This document shows, piece after piece, positions 18,183-27,320 of a stretch of 62,874 bases of DNA. A program made the position numbers and the translations under genes. The stretch comes from Akkermansiaceae bacterium. GTDB taxonomy: Bacteria > Verrucomicrobiota > Verrucomicrobiia > Verrucomicrobiales > Akkermansiaceae. The notes under the pieces were generated by a model. It did not search any database, was not told where the DNA came from, and saw nothing but the letters and a program-made list of their open reading frames with translations. Numbering within the stretch: position 1 is the first letter of the stretch; each line of letters opens with the position of its first letter. The DNA is taken from NCBI GenBank assembly GCA_021200315.1, contig JAJQGU010000009.1:1-62874 (forward strand), written 5' to 3'.

Positions 18183-20504
18183 ATGCACATGCACATGGTC
18201 TATGCTCACACGCGTAAAGGCGCGCCGGAGGAAGATTGGGAACCTCTCTACGGCGCCTGCGGCCATGCCGAGAAGGTGGCGGCTCTTCTCGCCGGCTTTC
18301 CTCCCCCCTTCGTCCCGGAGCTGCTGACGGAGCCCTCTCCGCTTTGGCGCATCCTCGGTCTCTACCACGACATGGGAAAGGCGAGCAGGGCTTTTCAGGA
18401 TTACCTCCATCGTTCGGCACGAACGGGAAAGCGCACGGGTGACTCCGTGGATCACAAGAGAGCCGCAGCCCGCTGGTGGTGGAACGGTTCGCAGTCGAAT
18501 GAACTTGGAGACCAGAACTCCAATGACATCTTCGGGAGCATGCTCGCCTATGCTTTTCAGGGGCACCACGGCGGCCTGCCCAATGGAACGGCGGCCTTTG
18601 CGGACGCCTTCTTCTCATCGAATCCCGACGAGGCTCTGCAGGCGCTGCCGCCCGAGCTGCGGCAGAAACCCGATTTGGGAAAGGCGCCGCCCCAGCTTGG
18701 AAAAGCCGGTTACAGCAATTGCGACGGGATTGTCTTCGCCCTCTGCTTCATGACGCGCATGCTGCACTCCGCCCTCGTGGACGCGGACTGGCTGGCGACG
18801 GAGGCATTCACGGAGCCGGAATCCTCCCGGCGGCGCCGGCAGGCCGCCGCCGATTTCGAACCGATCCACACCCTCGGCAGCCGTCTGGAAGAACACCTCG
18901 CCGCCGTCGAGGCCGACGCGGCCGGATCCATCGATGCCCTGCGGCGCGAGATTCACGCCGCCTGCCGCGCCGCTGCAGCTCAAGAGCCGGGAGTCTTTCG
19001 GCTCAATGTGCCGACCGGCGGCGGCAAAACGCTCTCCTCGCTGAGCTTCGCTCTTGCCCACGCCGGCCGCCACGGTCTGCGGCGCGTCATCTACGTCATT
19101 CCCTATACGAGCATCATCGATCAGACGGCGGACGTATTCCGCCGTGTTCTGGGGGATAAGAACGTGGTGGAGCATCACAGCAACCTCGGCGAAGGCCATG
19201 ACACGGAACAGAACAAGCATGCCTCGGAGAATTGGGACGCGCCTCTCATCGTCACCACCGCCGTGCAGTTCTTCGAGTCGCTCTTCGCCTGCCGGAACAG
19301 CCGCTGCCGCAAAGTCCACAATATCGCGCACTCGGTCATCATCTTCGATGAGGCGCAGACTCTCCCCGCCAACCTGCTTGCACCCTGCCTGGCCGCGATG
19401 AAAGCCCTGCAGCGCCTCTGCGGCTGCTCGCTCGTGCTCTGCACGGCCACCCAGCCCACCCTCGAATATCGGGAAGATTTCAAAATCGGGTGGGATGCGT
19501 CCGAAATCCGCAGCATCATCGGCAAAGAACGCGAGAAGCGTCTCGCCCGTGAGATGAAGCGCGTGGAAGTCACCGAGCTGGGACATCTCGACACGGAGTC
19601 TCTGGTAGAGCACTTCCGCTCCAGCGGCGGGGCGTCGGCTCTCTTCATCGTCAACCTCACCCGCCAGGCTCAGGATTTGTACGCCGCGCTGAAGGAGACC
19701 GGACAGCCGGGGCTTTACCATCTTTCCGCGCGGATGTGTCCCGCCCATCGCCGCGAAACGCTGGCGGCGTGTGCGAGCCGTCTGAAGGCCGGAGAACCCG
19801 CCGTGTGCGTCGCCACGCGCGTGGTGGAGGCCGGTGTGGATCTCTCCTTCCCCGCCGTCTACCGCGACCGCTGCGGTCTGGACTCCCTTGCTCAGGCCGC
19901 CGGCCGCTGCAATCGCCACGGGGAAGCCGCCATGGGGCGGGTGTTCTCTTACAGCGCGGCGGAAGCGAAATACGCGCTGCCCGCGAAGTTTGTCGACCTG
20001 GCGGCAGGCGCGGCGGCCCGGGAAGATGTCCTGCAAGGTCCCGGGGAGGATCCATTCAGCCCCGAAACGATCTCGAAATACTTCCGCTCTCTCTACGCCA
20101 AGCTCGGTGCTAGAACCCTGCATTGGGACGACGCCGGAATCATGCGGAAAATCGGCGGAACGCTCGAAGAAATCCGCTGTTGGGATTTCCCCGCCATAGC
20201 GGAGGGCTTCCAGCTCATCCCCGGCGGGCAGATCTCCGTCATCATGCCCTATGGCGAGCGGGCTGAAAAGCTGCGCACCCGCCTGCTGGAACGGCAGCGC
20301 GCAGGCATCATGCCCGCACGGGAGGACTTCCTCGAAGCGCGGCAGCTCGCCGTCAACGTTTACCGCGCCGAGTGGACGGATTTGCAGAAGCACTGCGAGT
20401 GCGTCCACGAGGGAGCCGGGCTTTACATGCTCGCCGACACCGGCGCCTACAGCCGGGAGACCGGACTGCTGCGCGAATACGGCGGCGCCAATTATATACT
20501 GTAG
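18183..20504 (+). CDS. cas3: CRISPR-associated nuclease-helicase Cas3, type I-C
   Basis: About 773 residues. It is the interference effector recruited by the Cascade complex to unwind and degrade target DNA. An N-terminal HD nuclease domain has CGHAEKVAALLAG, the HD pair in LGLYHDMGKASRAF, and the downstream metal ligands in FQGHHGGL. The superfamily 2 helicase follows with Walker A VPTGGGKTLSSL, YVIPYTSIIDQTA, DEAQ box IIFDEAQTLP, STATQPT-like CTATQPT, VATRVVEAGVDLSFP and the arginine-finger motif QAAGRCNRHG. The start is taken at the ATG directly after the heptamer repeat, because the only earlier in-frame start is a TTG inside the likely -35 box. First gene of a seven-gene cas operon. Confidence 0.95.
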   Translation: MHMHMVYAHTRKGAPEEDWEPLYGACGHAEKVAALLAGFPPPFVPELLTEPSPLWRILGLYHDMGKASRAFQDYLHRSARTGKRTGDSVDHKRAAARWWWNGSQSNELGDQNSNDIFGSMLAYAFQGHHGGLPNGTAAFADAFFSSNPDEALQALPPELRQKPDLGKAPPQLGKAGYSNCDGIVFALCFMTRMLHSALVDADWLATEAFTEPESSRRRRQAAADFEPIHTLGSRLEEHLAAVEADAAGSIDALRREIHAACRAAAAQEPGVFRLNVPTGGGKTLSSLSFALAHAGRHGLRRVIYVIPYTSIIDQTADVFRRVLGDKNVVEHHSNLGEGHDTEQNKHASENWDAPLIVTTAVQFFESLFACRNSRCRKVHNIAHSVIIFDEAQTLPANLLAPCLAAMKALQRLCGCSLVLCTATQPTLEYREDFKIGWDASEIRSIIGKEREKRLAREMKRVEVTELGHLDTESLVEHFRSSGGASALFIVNLTRQAQDLYAALKETGQPGLYHLSARMCPAHRRETLAACASRLKAGEPAVCVATRVVEAGVDLSFPAVYRDRCGLDSLAQAAGRCNRHGEAAMGRVFSYSAAEAKYALPAKFVDLAAGAAAREDVLQGPGEDPFSPETISKYFRSLYAKLGARTLHWDDAGIMRKIGGTLEEIRCWDFPAIAEGFQLIPGGQISVIMPYGERAEKLRTRLLERQRAGIMPAREDFLEARQLAVNVYRAEWTDLQKHCECVHEGAGLYMLADTGAYSRETGLLREYGGANYIL

Positions 20505-20527
20505 CCTTTTTATGAACTCATAAAACC

Positions 20528-21244
20528 ATGTCCTTTGGAATTTCACTTCACATTTGGGGAGATTACGCCTGTTTCACCCGCCCGGAACTCAAGGCCGAGC
20601 GGATGAGCTACGACGTCATCACGCCGTCCGCGGCGAGGGGCATCCTCTCGGCCATCTACTGGAAGCCCGAGTTCTGCTGGGTCATCGACCGCATCCATGT
20701 ACTGAAGCCCGTCCGCACCACCCAGGTGCGCCGCAACGAGGTGGGCAAGAAGATGCCGTCTCCCTCTGCCGCCGTCATGAGCGGACAGAAGGAAGACTTC
20801 CTCGGTCTGCTCATCGAAGACAATCGCCAGCAGAGAGCCGCGACCATCCTGCGCGATGTCGGCTATGTCATCGATGCGCACGTCGAGGTGCCGGATGGGG
20901 AGACGGAGAGCAATTCCGTCGCCAAGCACTTGGAAATATTCAAGCGCCGCGCCGCCAAGGGGCAGTGCTTCCACCAGCCCTGCCTCGGCACGCGGGAGTT
21001 TCCCGCCATGTTCGAACTGGTGGACGACAGGCACCCTTTCCCCGCCTGTGAATTGCCGGAGAACGAACGCAACAGGGATTTTGGCCTCATGCTCTGGGAT
21101 CTGGTCTACACCGATGACTCGAAGAACGGCACCACGGTCTGCGCCCATACGGGCAAGAAACAAAAGGTCACACCCCACTTCTACCGCGCCGAAATGCGGG
21201 ACGGCGTGATCAAAGTACCCACACTGAAGGAGACAGCATCATGA
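20528..21244 (+). CDS. cas5c: Cas5c (Cas5d), Cascade subunit and pre-crRNA endonuclease
   Basis: A 238-residue RAMP-fold protein. In type I-C systems, which lack Cas6, Cas5c cuts the repeat RNA and stays on the 5' handle. The family N-terminus is clear: HIWGDYACFTRPELKAERMSYDVITPSAARGIL (residues 8-40). No separate Cas6 gene is present, so processing of the array falls to this protein. The gene starts 23 bp after cas3 and its stop overlaps the cas8c start (ATGA). Confidence 0.93.
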   Translation: MSFGISLHIWGDYACFTRPELKAERMSYDVITPSAARGILSAIYWKPEFCWVIDRIHVLKPVRTTQVRRNEVGKKMPSPSAAVMSGQKEDFLGLLIEDNRQQRAATILRDVGYVIDAHVEVPDGETESNSVAKHLEIFKRRAAKGQCFHQPCLGTREFPAMFELVDDRHPFPACELPENERNRDFGLMLWDLVYTDDSKNGTTVCAHTGKKQKVTPHFYRAEMRDGVIKVPTLKETAS

Positions 21245-23115
21245 TACTCAAAGAACTTTGCGACTTGTACGACCGTCTGGTTGACGCTGGCACAGAAGGA
21301 GTGCCTCTCCGGGGGAAGAGCCGGCAGCTGGTTTCTTTCCGCATCGTGTTGAATCCGGACGGGCTCCTGGTGCGCATCGAGGATGCGCGCAGTTGTATCC
21401 GCTCTGAAAAGAAGACGAAGAAAGGCTTGACGGTTACACCGCAGATGCAAGCAACACCTCAACTGCTCATCGGAAAAGCCAAGCCTCCAGCCAAACTCAA
21501 GCCCTGTTTCTTGTGGGACAATGCCAAATATCTGCTCGGCTATACACCCCCGCTAAATCAGAAAGCTCAAGAAAATCCCGAGCAGATGAAAAAGCACGCG
21601 AAGCAGGTTTTAGACAATCTGGCTTCTTTTGCTGAGCTGCGCCGCAAACATCTGGCAGTGGAGGCGCGCATCAACCATCCTTCCTATTCGGCGGTCTGCC
21701 GATTTCTCGAATCATGGGATCCGGCAGAACTTGCTGCACATGTAGGCGACGAGAGCATTCTTTCCCACAACGGAGTATTCCAGATTCAGGGAGAGCCGTG
21801 TGATGTGCATGACATCGAGGCCATTGTGCAGTGGTGGGAGGAGGAAGGCGAGAAACATTGGTGGGGAAGTTCGTCCGCATCGGGAGACGAACAGGGCACC
21901 TGCCTCGTCACCAACAAACGGGCGACGATCGCCCGTCTGCATGAGCCTGCCATCAAGGGGGTTCCCGGAGCCCGGACTCCCGTCGTGAAACTCGTCTCCT
22001 TCGAACTCCAGCCTTTTGAATCCTACGGCCTGAAGCAGGGCAGGAACGCCCCCGTCTCGGAAAAGGCGGCCTTCGCCTATTGCAATGCCCTCAATTATCT
22101 TCTTGCCAGCGAAACCAACCACGTGAGACTGGGAGAGACAACAGGCGTGGTCTTCTGGACAGCCGCCCCCCGCCAGTGCGCCTCTGAAACGGAACTTCTG
22201 GCCAAGATGGGCATCGACGGTCTGGAAAATGCATCTTCCGGCAAGGCTCAGGATCCCGCGCTGCTGAAGCGTCTTGCCAATTCACTGCGCTTCATTGCCC
22301 AGGGGCAAAAGCCCGCCAACCGCTTCGAGGGAAAGATGCTCGAAACTCCTTTCTTCATCTTGGGACTCTCCCCGAACGCGGCGCGCCTCTCCGTACGGTT
22401 TTACCGGGAATCCACCTTCGGGGATTTTCTAAACCGCCTGGGCGCCCATTATGCCGCCATGCGCCTGCAGCACCGCGGAGAGGATCCGGAGTTCATCTCC
22501 CCTTTTCGGATTCTGCGAGAGAGCGTTCTCGACATGAAAAACCTGCCCGCCCGCGCCTCCGGGGATCTCCTGCGCGCGATCATCGGCGGCACGCCTTATC
22601 CGGAGGCTCTGGCCGCGGCCGTCATCCGCCGCTTCAAGGCAGACGGCCACATCTCCTACATCCGCTGCGCCTTTCTCAAGGCGTGGCTCATCCGCAACCA
22701 CAAAATTGATATTCGACCCATGCTCGACACAACCAATACACAACCGGGCTATCTGCTCGGCCGCCTGTTCGCCGCCTTGGTGAAAACCCAGAAAGACGCG
22801 CTGCCAGATCTGAAGCGCACCTTGCGCGACAGCTTCTATTCCAGCGCGTCAAGCACGCCCCGCAGCGTGTTTCCACGCCTTCTGCGCCTCTACCCCCACC
22901 ATCTCGGCAAGCTTGAAGGAGGGCTCAAGGTGAACCGCGACCGCCTGGTGCAGGACATCATGGAGGGGCTCTCAAGCGAATTTCCCGCCCATCTTGACCT
23001 CGCCGCGCAGGGCTCCTTCGCCCTCGGCTACTACCATCAGACACAGGCATTCTACAGGAACGGGCAGGAGGGAGATCAGAGCCCCCATGAACAACAAGAA
23101 CTTCAATTAAATTAA
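21241..23115 (+). CDS. cas8c: Cas8c (Csd1), Cascade large subunit
   Basis: A 624-residue Csd1-family protein that recognises the PAM and, in I-C, also encodes the small subunit (Cas11c) from an internal start. Family-like segments include [15 protein letters not shown] at the N-terminus, [35 protein letters not shown] and [18 protein letters not shown] near the C-terminus. Length is normal. A possible internal start for Cas11c would lie in the last 130 codons, but I cannot single one out. Overlaps cas5c by 4 nt; cas7 follows after 1 nt. Confidence 0.93.
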   Translation: MILKELCDLYDRLVDAGTEGVPLRGKSRQLVSFRIVLNPDGLLVRIEDARSCIRSEKKTKKGLTVTPQMQATPQLLIGKAKPPAKLKPCFLWDNAKYLLGYTPPLNQKAQENPEQMKKHAKQVLDNLASFAELRRKHLAVEARINHPSYSAVCRFLESWDPAELAAHVGDESILSHNGVFQIQGEPCDVHDIEAIVQWWEEEGEKHWWGSSSASGDEQGTCLVTNKRATIARLHEPAIKGVPGARTPVVKLVSFELQPFESYGLKQGRNAPVSEKAAFAYCNALNYLLASETNHVRLGETTGVVFWTAAPRQCASETELLAKMGIDGLENASSGKAQDPALLKRLANSLRFIAQGQKPANRFEGKMLETPFFILGLSPNAARLSVRFYRESTFGDFLNRLGAHYAAMRLQHRGEDPEFISPFRILRESVLDMKNLPARASGDLLRAIIGGTPYPEALAAAVIRRFKADGHISYIRCAFLKAWLIRNHKIDIRPMLDTTNTQPGYLLGRLFAALVKTQKDALPDLKRTLRDSFYSSASSTPRSVFPRLLRLYPHHLGKLEGGLKVNRDRLVQDIMEGLSSEFPAHLDLAAQGSFALGYYHQTQAFYRNGQEGDQSPHEQQELQLN

Positions 23116-23116
23116 C

Positions 23117-24010
23117 ATGAACAACATATACACCACCAACGTCATGAACAAAATCGACTTTATGCTCATCTTCGACGCCGCGGACGCCAATCCGAACGGC
23201 GACCCCGACGCCGGCAATCTGCCGCGCATCGATGGCGAGACCGGCCAAGGCCTCGTGACGGACGTGTGCCTCAAGCGCAAGATCCGCAACTATGTACAGC
23301 TCACCCGGCCGGATGATCCCCACTGCGAGATCTACGTGAAGGAGAAGGCCATACTCAACGACCAGCACGCCCGGGCTTATGAAGCATATGGATTGAAGCC
23401 GGAATCCAAGAAGCTTCCCAAAGCTCTGGAGGACGCCGAAAAAGTGCGCAGGTGGATGTGCGATCACTTCTATGACATCCGCACTTTCGGCGCCGTGATG
23501 GCGCTTGAGGTGAACTGCGGGCAGGTGCGCGGGCCGGTTCAGCTCTCCTTCGCCCGTTCGGTGGAGCCGGTCATCACCTCCGAATTCACCGTCACCCGCT
23601 GCGCCGTGGCGACGAAGAGGGAATCCGAGAACCAATCGGGCGACAACCGCACCATGGGACGCAAGTATACGATCCCCTACGGGCTCTACGTGGCCAAAGG
23701 CACGGTCAATCCCTACCTTGCGGCGCAGACGGGGTTCGGGGAGGGGGATTTCCAATTGCTCGTCGAGGCGCTGACCCATCTTTTCGACTTCGACGCCTCC
23801 GCCGCCCGCCCGGCCGGCGCCATGGCCGTGCGCAAGCTCATCCTGTTCCGTCACGACTCGCCGCTGGGCAGCGCCCCGGCGCACAAGCTCTACGAACTTG
23901 TGCACATCGAGCGCAAACCGGGGGTGGACGCCGCACGCTCCTACGGCGATTACGAAGTGCGCCTCTCCCCCGCGCCGCAGGGGATCGCCGTAGAAGACGT
24001 CGACTGCTGA
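23117..24010 (+). CDS. cas7: Cas7 (Csd2), Cascade backbone subunit
   Basis: A 297-residue Csd2/Cas7-family protein that polymerises along the crRNA spacer. Diagnostic region near the start: [43 protein letters not shown]. Also [26 protein letters not shown] and [15 protein letters not shown]. The first ATG (23117) follows the cas8c stop by one base; a second in-frame ATG at 23144 gives MNKIDFML, the more usual family start, so the true N-terminus may be nine residues shorter. Confidence 0.95.
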   Translation: MNNIYTTNVMNKIDFMLIFDAADANPNGDPDAGNLPRIDGETGQGLVTDVCLKRKIRNYVQLTRPDDPHCEIYVKEKAILNDQHARAYEAYGLKPESKKLPKALEDAEKVRRWMCDHFYDIRTFGAVMALEVNCGQVRGPVQLSFARSVEPVITSEFTVTRCAVATKRESENQSGDNRTMGRKYTIPYGLYVAKGTVNPYLAAQTGFGEGDFQLLVEALTHLFDFDASAARPAGAMAVRKLILFRHDSPLGSAPAHKLYELVHIERKPGVDAARSYGDYEVRLSPAPQGIAVEDVDC

Positions 24011-24031
24011 TCCCGCACGGACGCCGCCAGC

Positions 24032-24712
24032 ATGCCTTTTGCCGAAGAGGATTATATCCCGCTCCGCGCCCTGCAGCATTATGTGTTCTGTCCCAGACGG
24101 TTCGCGCTCATCCACACCGAGCGCGAGTGGGCGGAGAACGCTCTCACGACGATGGGCAGACTGGAACACACGCGGGTGGACACAGCGCCCGGTGCCACGA
24201 GCGGGACGCTGCGCACAGCCCGCTCCGTCTCCCTCGTCTGCCATCGTCTGGGTATCCGCGGCGTGGCTGACGTGGTGGAGTACGAGATCGCGGCGGGCGC
24301 GGGCATGCGCCCTGACGAGGGGCGCCCCGCCGTGTTCGCCCGCATCACGCCGGTCGAATACAAGCACGGGCGCCCCCAAGGGCACGGCTGCATGGCCGAC
24401 GCCGTGCAGCTCTGCGCCCAGGCGCTCTGCCTGGAAGAGATGCACGGCGTCGCCATCCCGGCCGCCTGTCTCTTCTACCGCGCCGTGCGGCGGCGGGTGA
24501 ACATCGAACTGGACGCGCCTCTGCGCGAGGCGACAGAACGCGCCATTCTCGGGGCGCGCACCCTGTTTACGGACGGCGCCCTGCCGCCGGCCGTACGCAC
24601 ACCCGCCTGCGGCGCCTGCTCCCTTCTCGACATATGCCTGCCCCTGCCTGCCGGGGCATCGGCCTCCGCCTACATTGAGACCACCGCACTGCGCCTGATG
24701 GACGACTTATGA
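24032..24712 (+). CDS. cas4: Cas4 exonuclease, CRISPR adaptation
   Basis: A 226-residue RecB-family nuclease that helps Cas1-Cas2 choose and trim PAM-containing prespacers. IPLRALQHYVFCPRRFAL (residues 9-26) gives the first iron-sulfur cysteine, and ACGACSLLDICLP near residue 190-205 gives the C-terminal three. The nuclease core shows GVADVVEY and PVEYKHGRPQ, matching the RecB metal- and catalysis-associated D...E-x-K pattern. Its stop overlaps the cas1 start (ATGA). Confidence 0.93.
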   Translation: MPFAEEDYIPLRALQHYVFCPRRFALIHTEREWAENALTTMGRLEHTRVDTAPGATSGTLRTARSVSLVCHRLGIRGVADVVEYEIAAGAGMRPDEGRPAVFARITPVEYKHGRPQGHGCMADAVQLCAQALCLEEMHGVAIPAACLFYRAVRRRVNIELDAPLREATERAILGARTLFTDGALPPAVRTPACGACSLLDICLPLPAGASASAYIETTALRLMDDL

Positions 24713-25743
24713 AACAGCACCTCAACACCCTCTACGTCACCCGCGAAGGTTCCTATCTCTCCCTGGACGGCGAGACCGTCTCCGTCTCCCTGCACAGGCA
24801 GAGGCTCATCCGCGTTCCTCTCCGCAATCTGGAGGCCATCCAGACTTTCGGATGGGACATCGGCGCTTCTCCCCACCTCATGGCTCATTGCGCCGAGGCC
24901 GGCGTGCGCATCGCCTTCTGCAATCCCCACGGGAAGCTGCTCTGCAATGTGACCGGCTTTACGCACGGCAACGTCTTGCTGCGCCGCCAGCAATACCGCA
25001 TGGCGGACGATGCCCGGGCCAGCCTCAACGTGGCGAGGGAAATGGTGGCCGCCAAGATTCTCAATGCCCGCTGCGTGCTTCAGCGGGGGCTGAGGGATCG
25101 GACGGACATGACCGAAGCAGAGCGCCATGCCGCCGCCGAAGCGGTGCGCGACATGGCGCGCGGCGTCCGCCGGGCGCGGGCGGCGGAGAGCGCGTCTGCC
25201 CTGCTCGGTGTGGAGGGAAACGCGGCTGAGTGTTATTTCGGCGCCTTCGGCAGCCTGCTGGCTGGAGAAGATTTCCGCTTTGACCGCCGCAGCCGCCGCC
25301 CGCCGAAAGATCCGGTGAACGCGCTTCTCTCCTTTGCCTATGCCCTGCTGTCCAGCGACTGCAAGTCCGCCCTGGAGGCTGTGGGGCTTGACTCCGCCGT
25401 CGGCTTCTACCACCGGGACCGCCCCGGGCGGCCGGGACTCGCGCTCGATTTGATGGAAGAATTCCGTGCGCCTCTGGCGGATCGGCTCGCGCTCACCCTG
25501 CTCAACCGCCGCCAGCTCTCCCCGGGCGATTTTGCCGTGGACGAAGGCGGAAGCGTGCGCCTGACGGACGATGCCCGCCGCACCGTGCTCACGACGTGGC
25601 AGGAACGCAAAAAGGAGATGATCGTGCACCCCTTTCTGCAGGAACGCGTCACACTGGGCCTGCTGCCGCACATCCAAGCCCGCCTGCTTGCCCAGCGGGT
25701 TCGCGGCGCATTGGACGCCTATCCGCCGATGTTCTGGAAGTAA
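24709..25743 (+). CDS. cas1: Cas1 integrase, type I-C
   Basis: A 344-residue Cas1 that, with Cas2, inserts new spacers at the leader end. N-terminal beta domain: LNTLYVTREGSYLSLDGETVSV. The alpha domain carries LGVEGNAAECYFGAFG (catalytic Glu), HRDRPGRPGLALDLMEEFR with the conserved His and Asp, in the expected order. Length is normal. It is the sixth gene of the operon. Confidence 0.96.
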   Translation: MKQHLNTLYVTREGSYLSLDGETVSVSLHRQRLIRVPLRNLEAIQTFGWDIGASPHLMAHCAEAGVRIAFCNPHGKLLCNVTGFTHGNVLLRRQQYRMADDARASLNVAREMVAAKILNARCVLQRGLRDRTDMTEAERHAAAEAVRDMARGVRRARAAESASALLGVEGNAAECYFGAFGSLLAGEDFRFDRRSRRPPKDPVNALLSFAYALLSSDCKSALEAVGLDSAVGFYHRDRPGRPGLALDLMEEFRAPLADRLALTLLNRRQLSPGDFAVDEGGSVRLTDDARRTVLTTWQERKKEMIVHPFLQERVTLGLLPHIQARLLAQRVRGALDAYPPMFWK

Positions 25744-25793
25744 GATACGCACACCCGGCCGTTTTTCTCTCGAATTCATCTCCATCCGTTTCC

Positions 25794-26084
25794 ATGCTTT
25801 ACCTCGTCAGTTACGACGTTTCCACTTCAACTCCCGCCGGACGCCGCCGCCTGCACCGCATCGCCAAGGTGTGCGAAAACTTCGGAGTGCGCGTGCAGAA
25901 TTCCGTCTTTGAATGTGCTTTGGAATATGACGGCTTTCTGACGCTCAAAGCGCAGCTCGGCGGAATCATCGACCCTCAGCAGGATAGTCTCCGCTTCTAT
26001 CCTCTGGGACGCCACGGACGGGAAAAAGTGGTTCACTTGGGCGTTGAGCGGGCGTTTGACGTGGAAGCGCCGCTCATTCTCTGA
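25794..26084 (+). CDS. cas2: Cas2, adaptation scaffold
   Basis: A 96-residue ferredoxin-fold protein: MLYLVSYDVSTSTPAGRRRLHRIAKVC at the N-terminus with the conserved Asp of YDV, then GVRVQNSVFEC. The frame is open upstream to 25596, overlapping cas1, but the ATG at 25794 matches the family start and length. It dimerises between two Cas1 dimers. The leader and array follow on the same strand. Confidence 0.96.
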   Translation: MLYLVSYDVSTSTPAGRRRLHRIAKVCENFGVRVQNSVFECALEYDGFLTLKAQLGGIIDPQQDSLRFYPLGRHGREKVVHLGVERAFDVEAPLIL

Positions 26085-26353
26085 GGTTTTCCCCCGAACG
26101 ATGCATCAAAACAGGCCGGCGTTCATGAAAAAACCTCCTTGGCGAGAGTTTCCGAACAAGTCGCTCGGATTGCCGCGCGAACCTCAAGCTGTCGCTTCTG
26201 CCCCGCCTGATTCGCGCAGGACGTGACACCTTGACGATGAACATTGACAGCACTGTGAACAGGAAACATGGGGGTGTTTTGTGCGCTCCGCGCCATGAGT
26301 GCGCGGAAAAAGGCATGCTTGACATTCAAAATGAACAGTGGCAGAATTCTGCT
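26085..26353 (+). promoter_or_regulatory. CRISPR leader with promoter at 26319-26347
   Basis: The 269 bp between cas2 and the first repeat hold no gene. TTGACA at 26319-26324, a 17-bp spacer and CAGAAT at 26342-26347 form a plausible promoter whose start site would fall at about 26354, the first base of the first repeat. A second TTGACA at 26244-26249 has no matching -10. Location beside cas2 and the orientation of the repeat (ending GTTGAAAC) mark this as the leader side. Confidence 0.75.
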
Positions 26354-27262
26354 GTCGCTCCCCGCACGGGGAGCGTGAGTTGAAACTTCGTAGATTTCCC
26401 ATCCCGATTCGTCCTGAAACGTCGCTCCCCGCACGGGGAGCGTGAGTTGAAACGTCAAACACGGGTTCCGCTGACGCGCCGAAAAAACGTCGCTCCCCGC
26501 ACGGGGAGCGTGAGTTGAAACTTAACAAAAATGTTCCATGAGGAACATTCGGCGGGTCGCTCCCCGCACGGGGAGCGTGAGTTGAAACCAGCATCCCTCG
26601 CGCCTGCTGTTCCGCTAGCGCGGTCGCTCCCCGCACGGGGAGCGTGAGTTGAAACGGTAGGATTAAAGGCAAGGCCGCGCCGTTACACAGTCGCTCCCCG
26701 CACGGGGAGCGTGAGTTGAAACATCAAACACGGGTTCCGCTGACGCGCCGAAAAAACGTCGCTCCCCGCACGGGGAGCGTGAGTTGAAACCGTGTTCATG
26801 TTTTTTATTTTCTTTGTTTTTTCTAGTCGCTCCCCGCACGGGGAGCGTGAGTTGAAACGAACTCGACGAATTCGGGGAACCAATCAAAAACTGTCGCTCC
26901 CCGCACGGGGAGCGTGAGTTGAAACTGCCTTGACTAATTTTTCACCCCTTTTGACCGTAGTCGCTCCCCGCACGGGGAGCGTGAGTTGAAACAAACGGAT
27001 AAAACGGCATTTTTAACTCCCAGCGCGTCGCTCCCCGCACGGGGAGCGTGAGTTGAAACCTGAGGGCGATATGTCTGACGATTCGCCTAAAACGTCGCTC
27101 CCCGCACGGGGAGCGTGAGTTGAAACCCTAAATCCTGGTGCCTTGATTTTCAAGGCTTCCAGTCGCTCCCCGCACGGGGAGCGTGAGTTGAAACCTGACG
27201 CGCTGGCGCCAGGAGGAAGAAATTAGAAAGTCGCTCCCCGCACGGGGAGCGTGAGTTGAAAC
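26354..27262 (+). CRISPR. Type I-C CRISPR array, 14 repeats and 13 spacers
   Basis: Fourteen identical 33-bp repeats start at 26354, 26421, 26489, 26556, 26623, 26690, 26758, 26826, 26893, 26960, 27027, 27094, 27162 and 27230. Each contains the palindrome CGCTCCCCGCACGGGGAGCG and ends in GTTGAAAC, typical of type I-C. Spacers are 34-35 bp. No repeat is degenerate, including the last. Spacers 2 (26454-26488) and 6 (26723-26757) are identical except for their first base (G versus A). The orientation puts the newest spacers at the left, next to the leader. The array ends 58 bp before the convergent helicase stop. Confidence 0.99.
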
Positions 27263-27320
27263 AACAAAACCGCATTGAATAGCTGCGCAATATCGATGAA
27301 TGAAGCATCTATGACGAGCC

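Noticed and set aside
26123..26887. Minus-strand open frames with repeated FNSRSPCGERR / THAPRAGSD peptides
   Set aside because: They are translations of the CRISPR repeats and spacers, not a repetitive protein.
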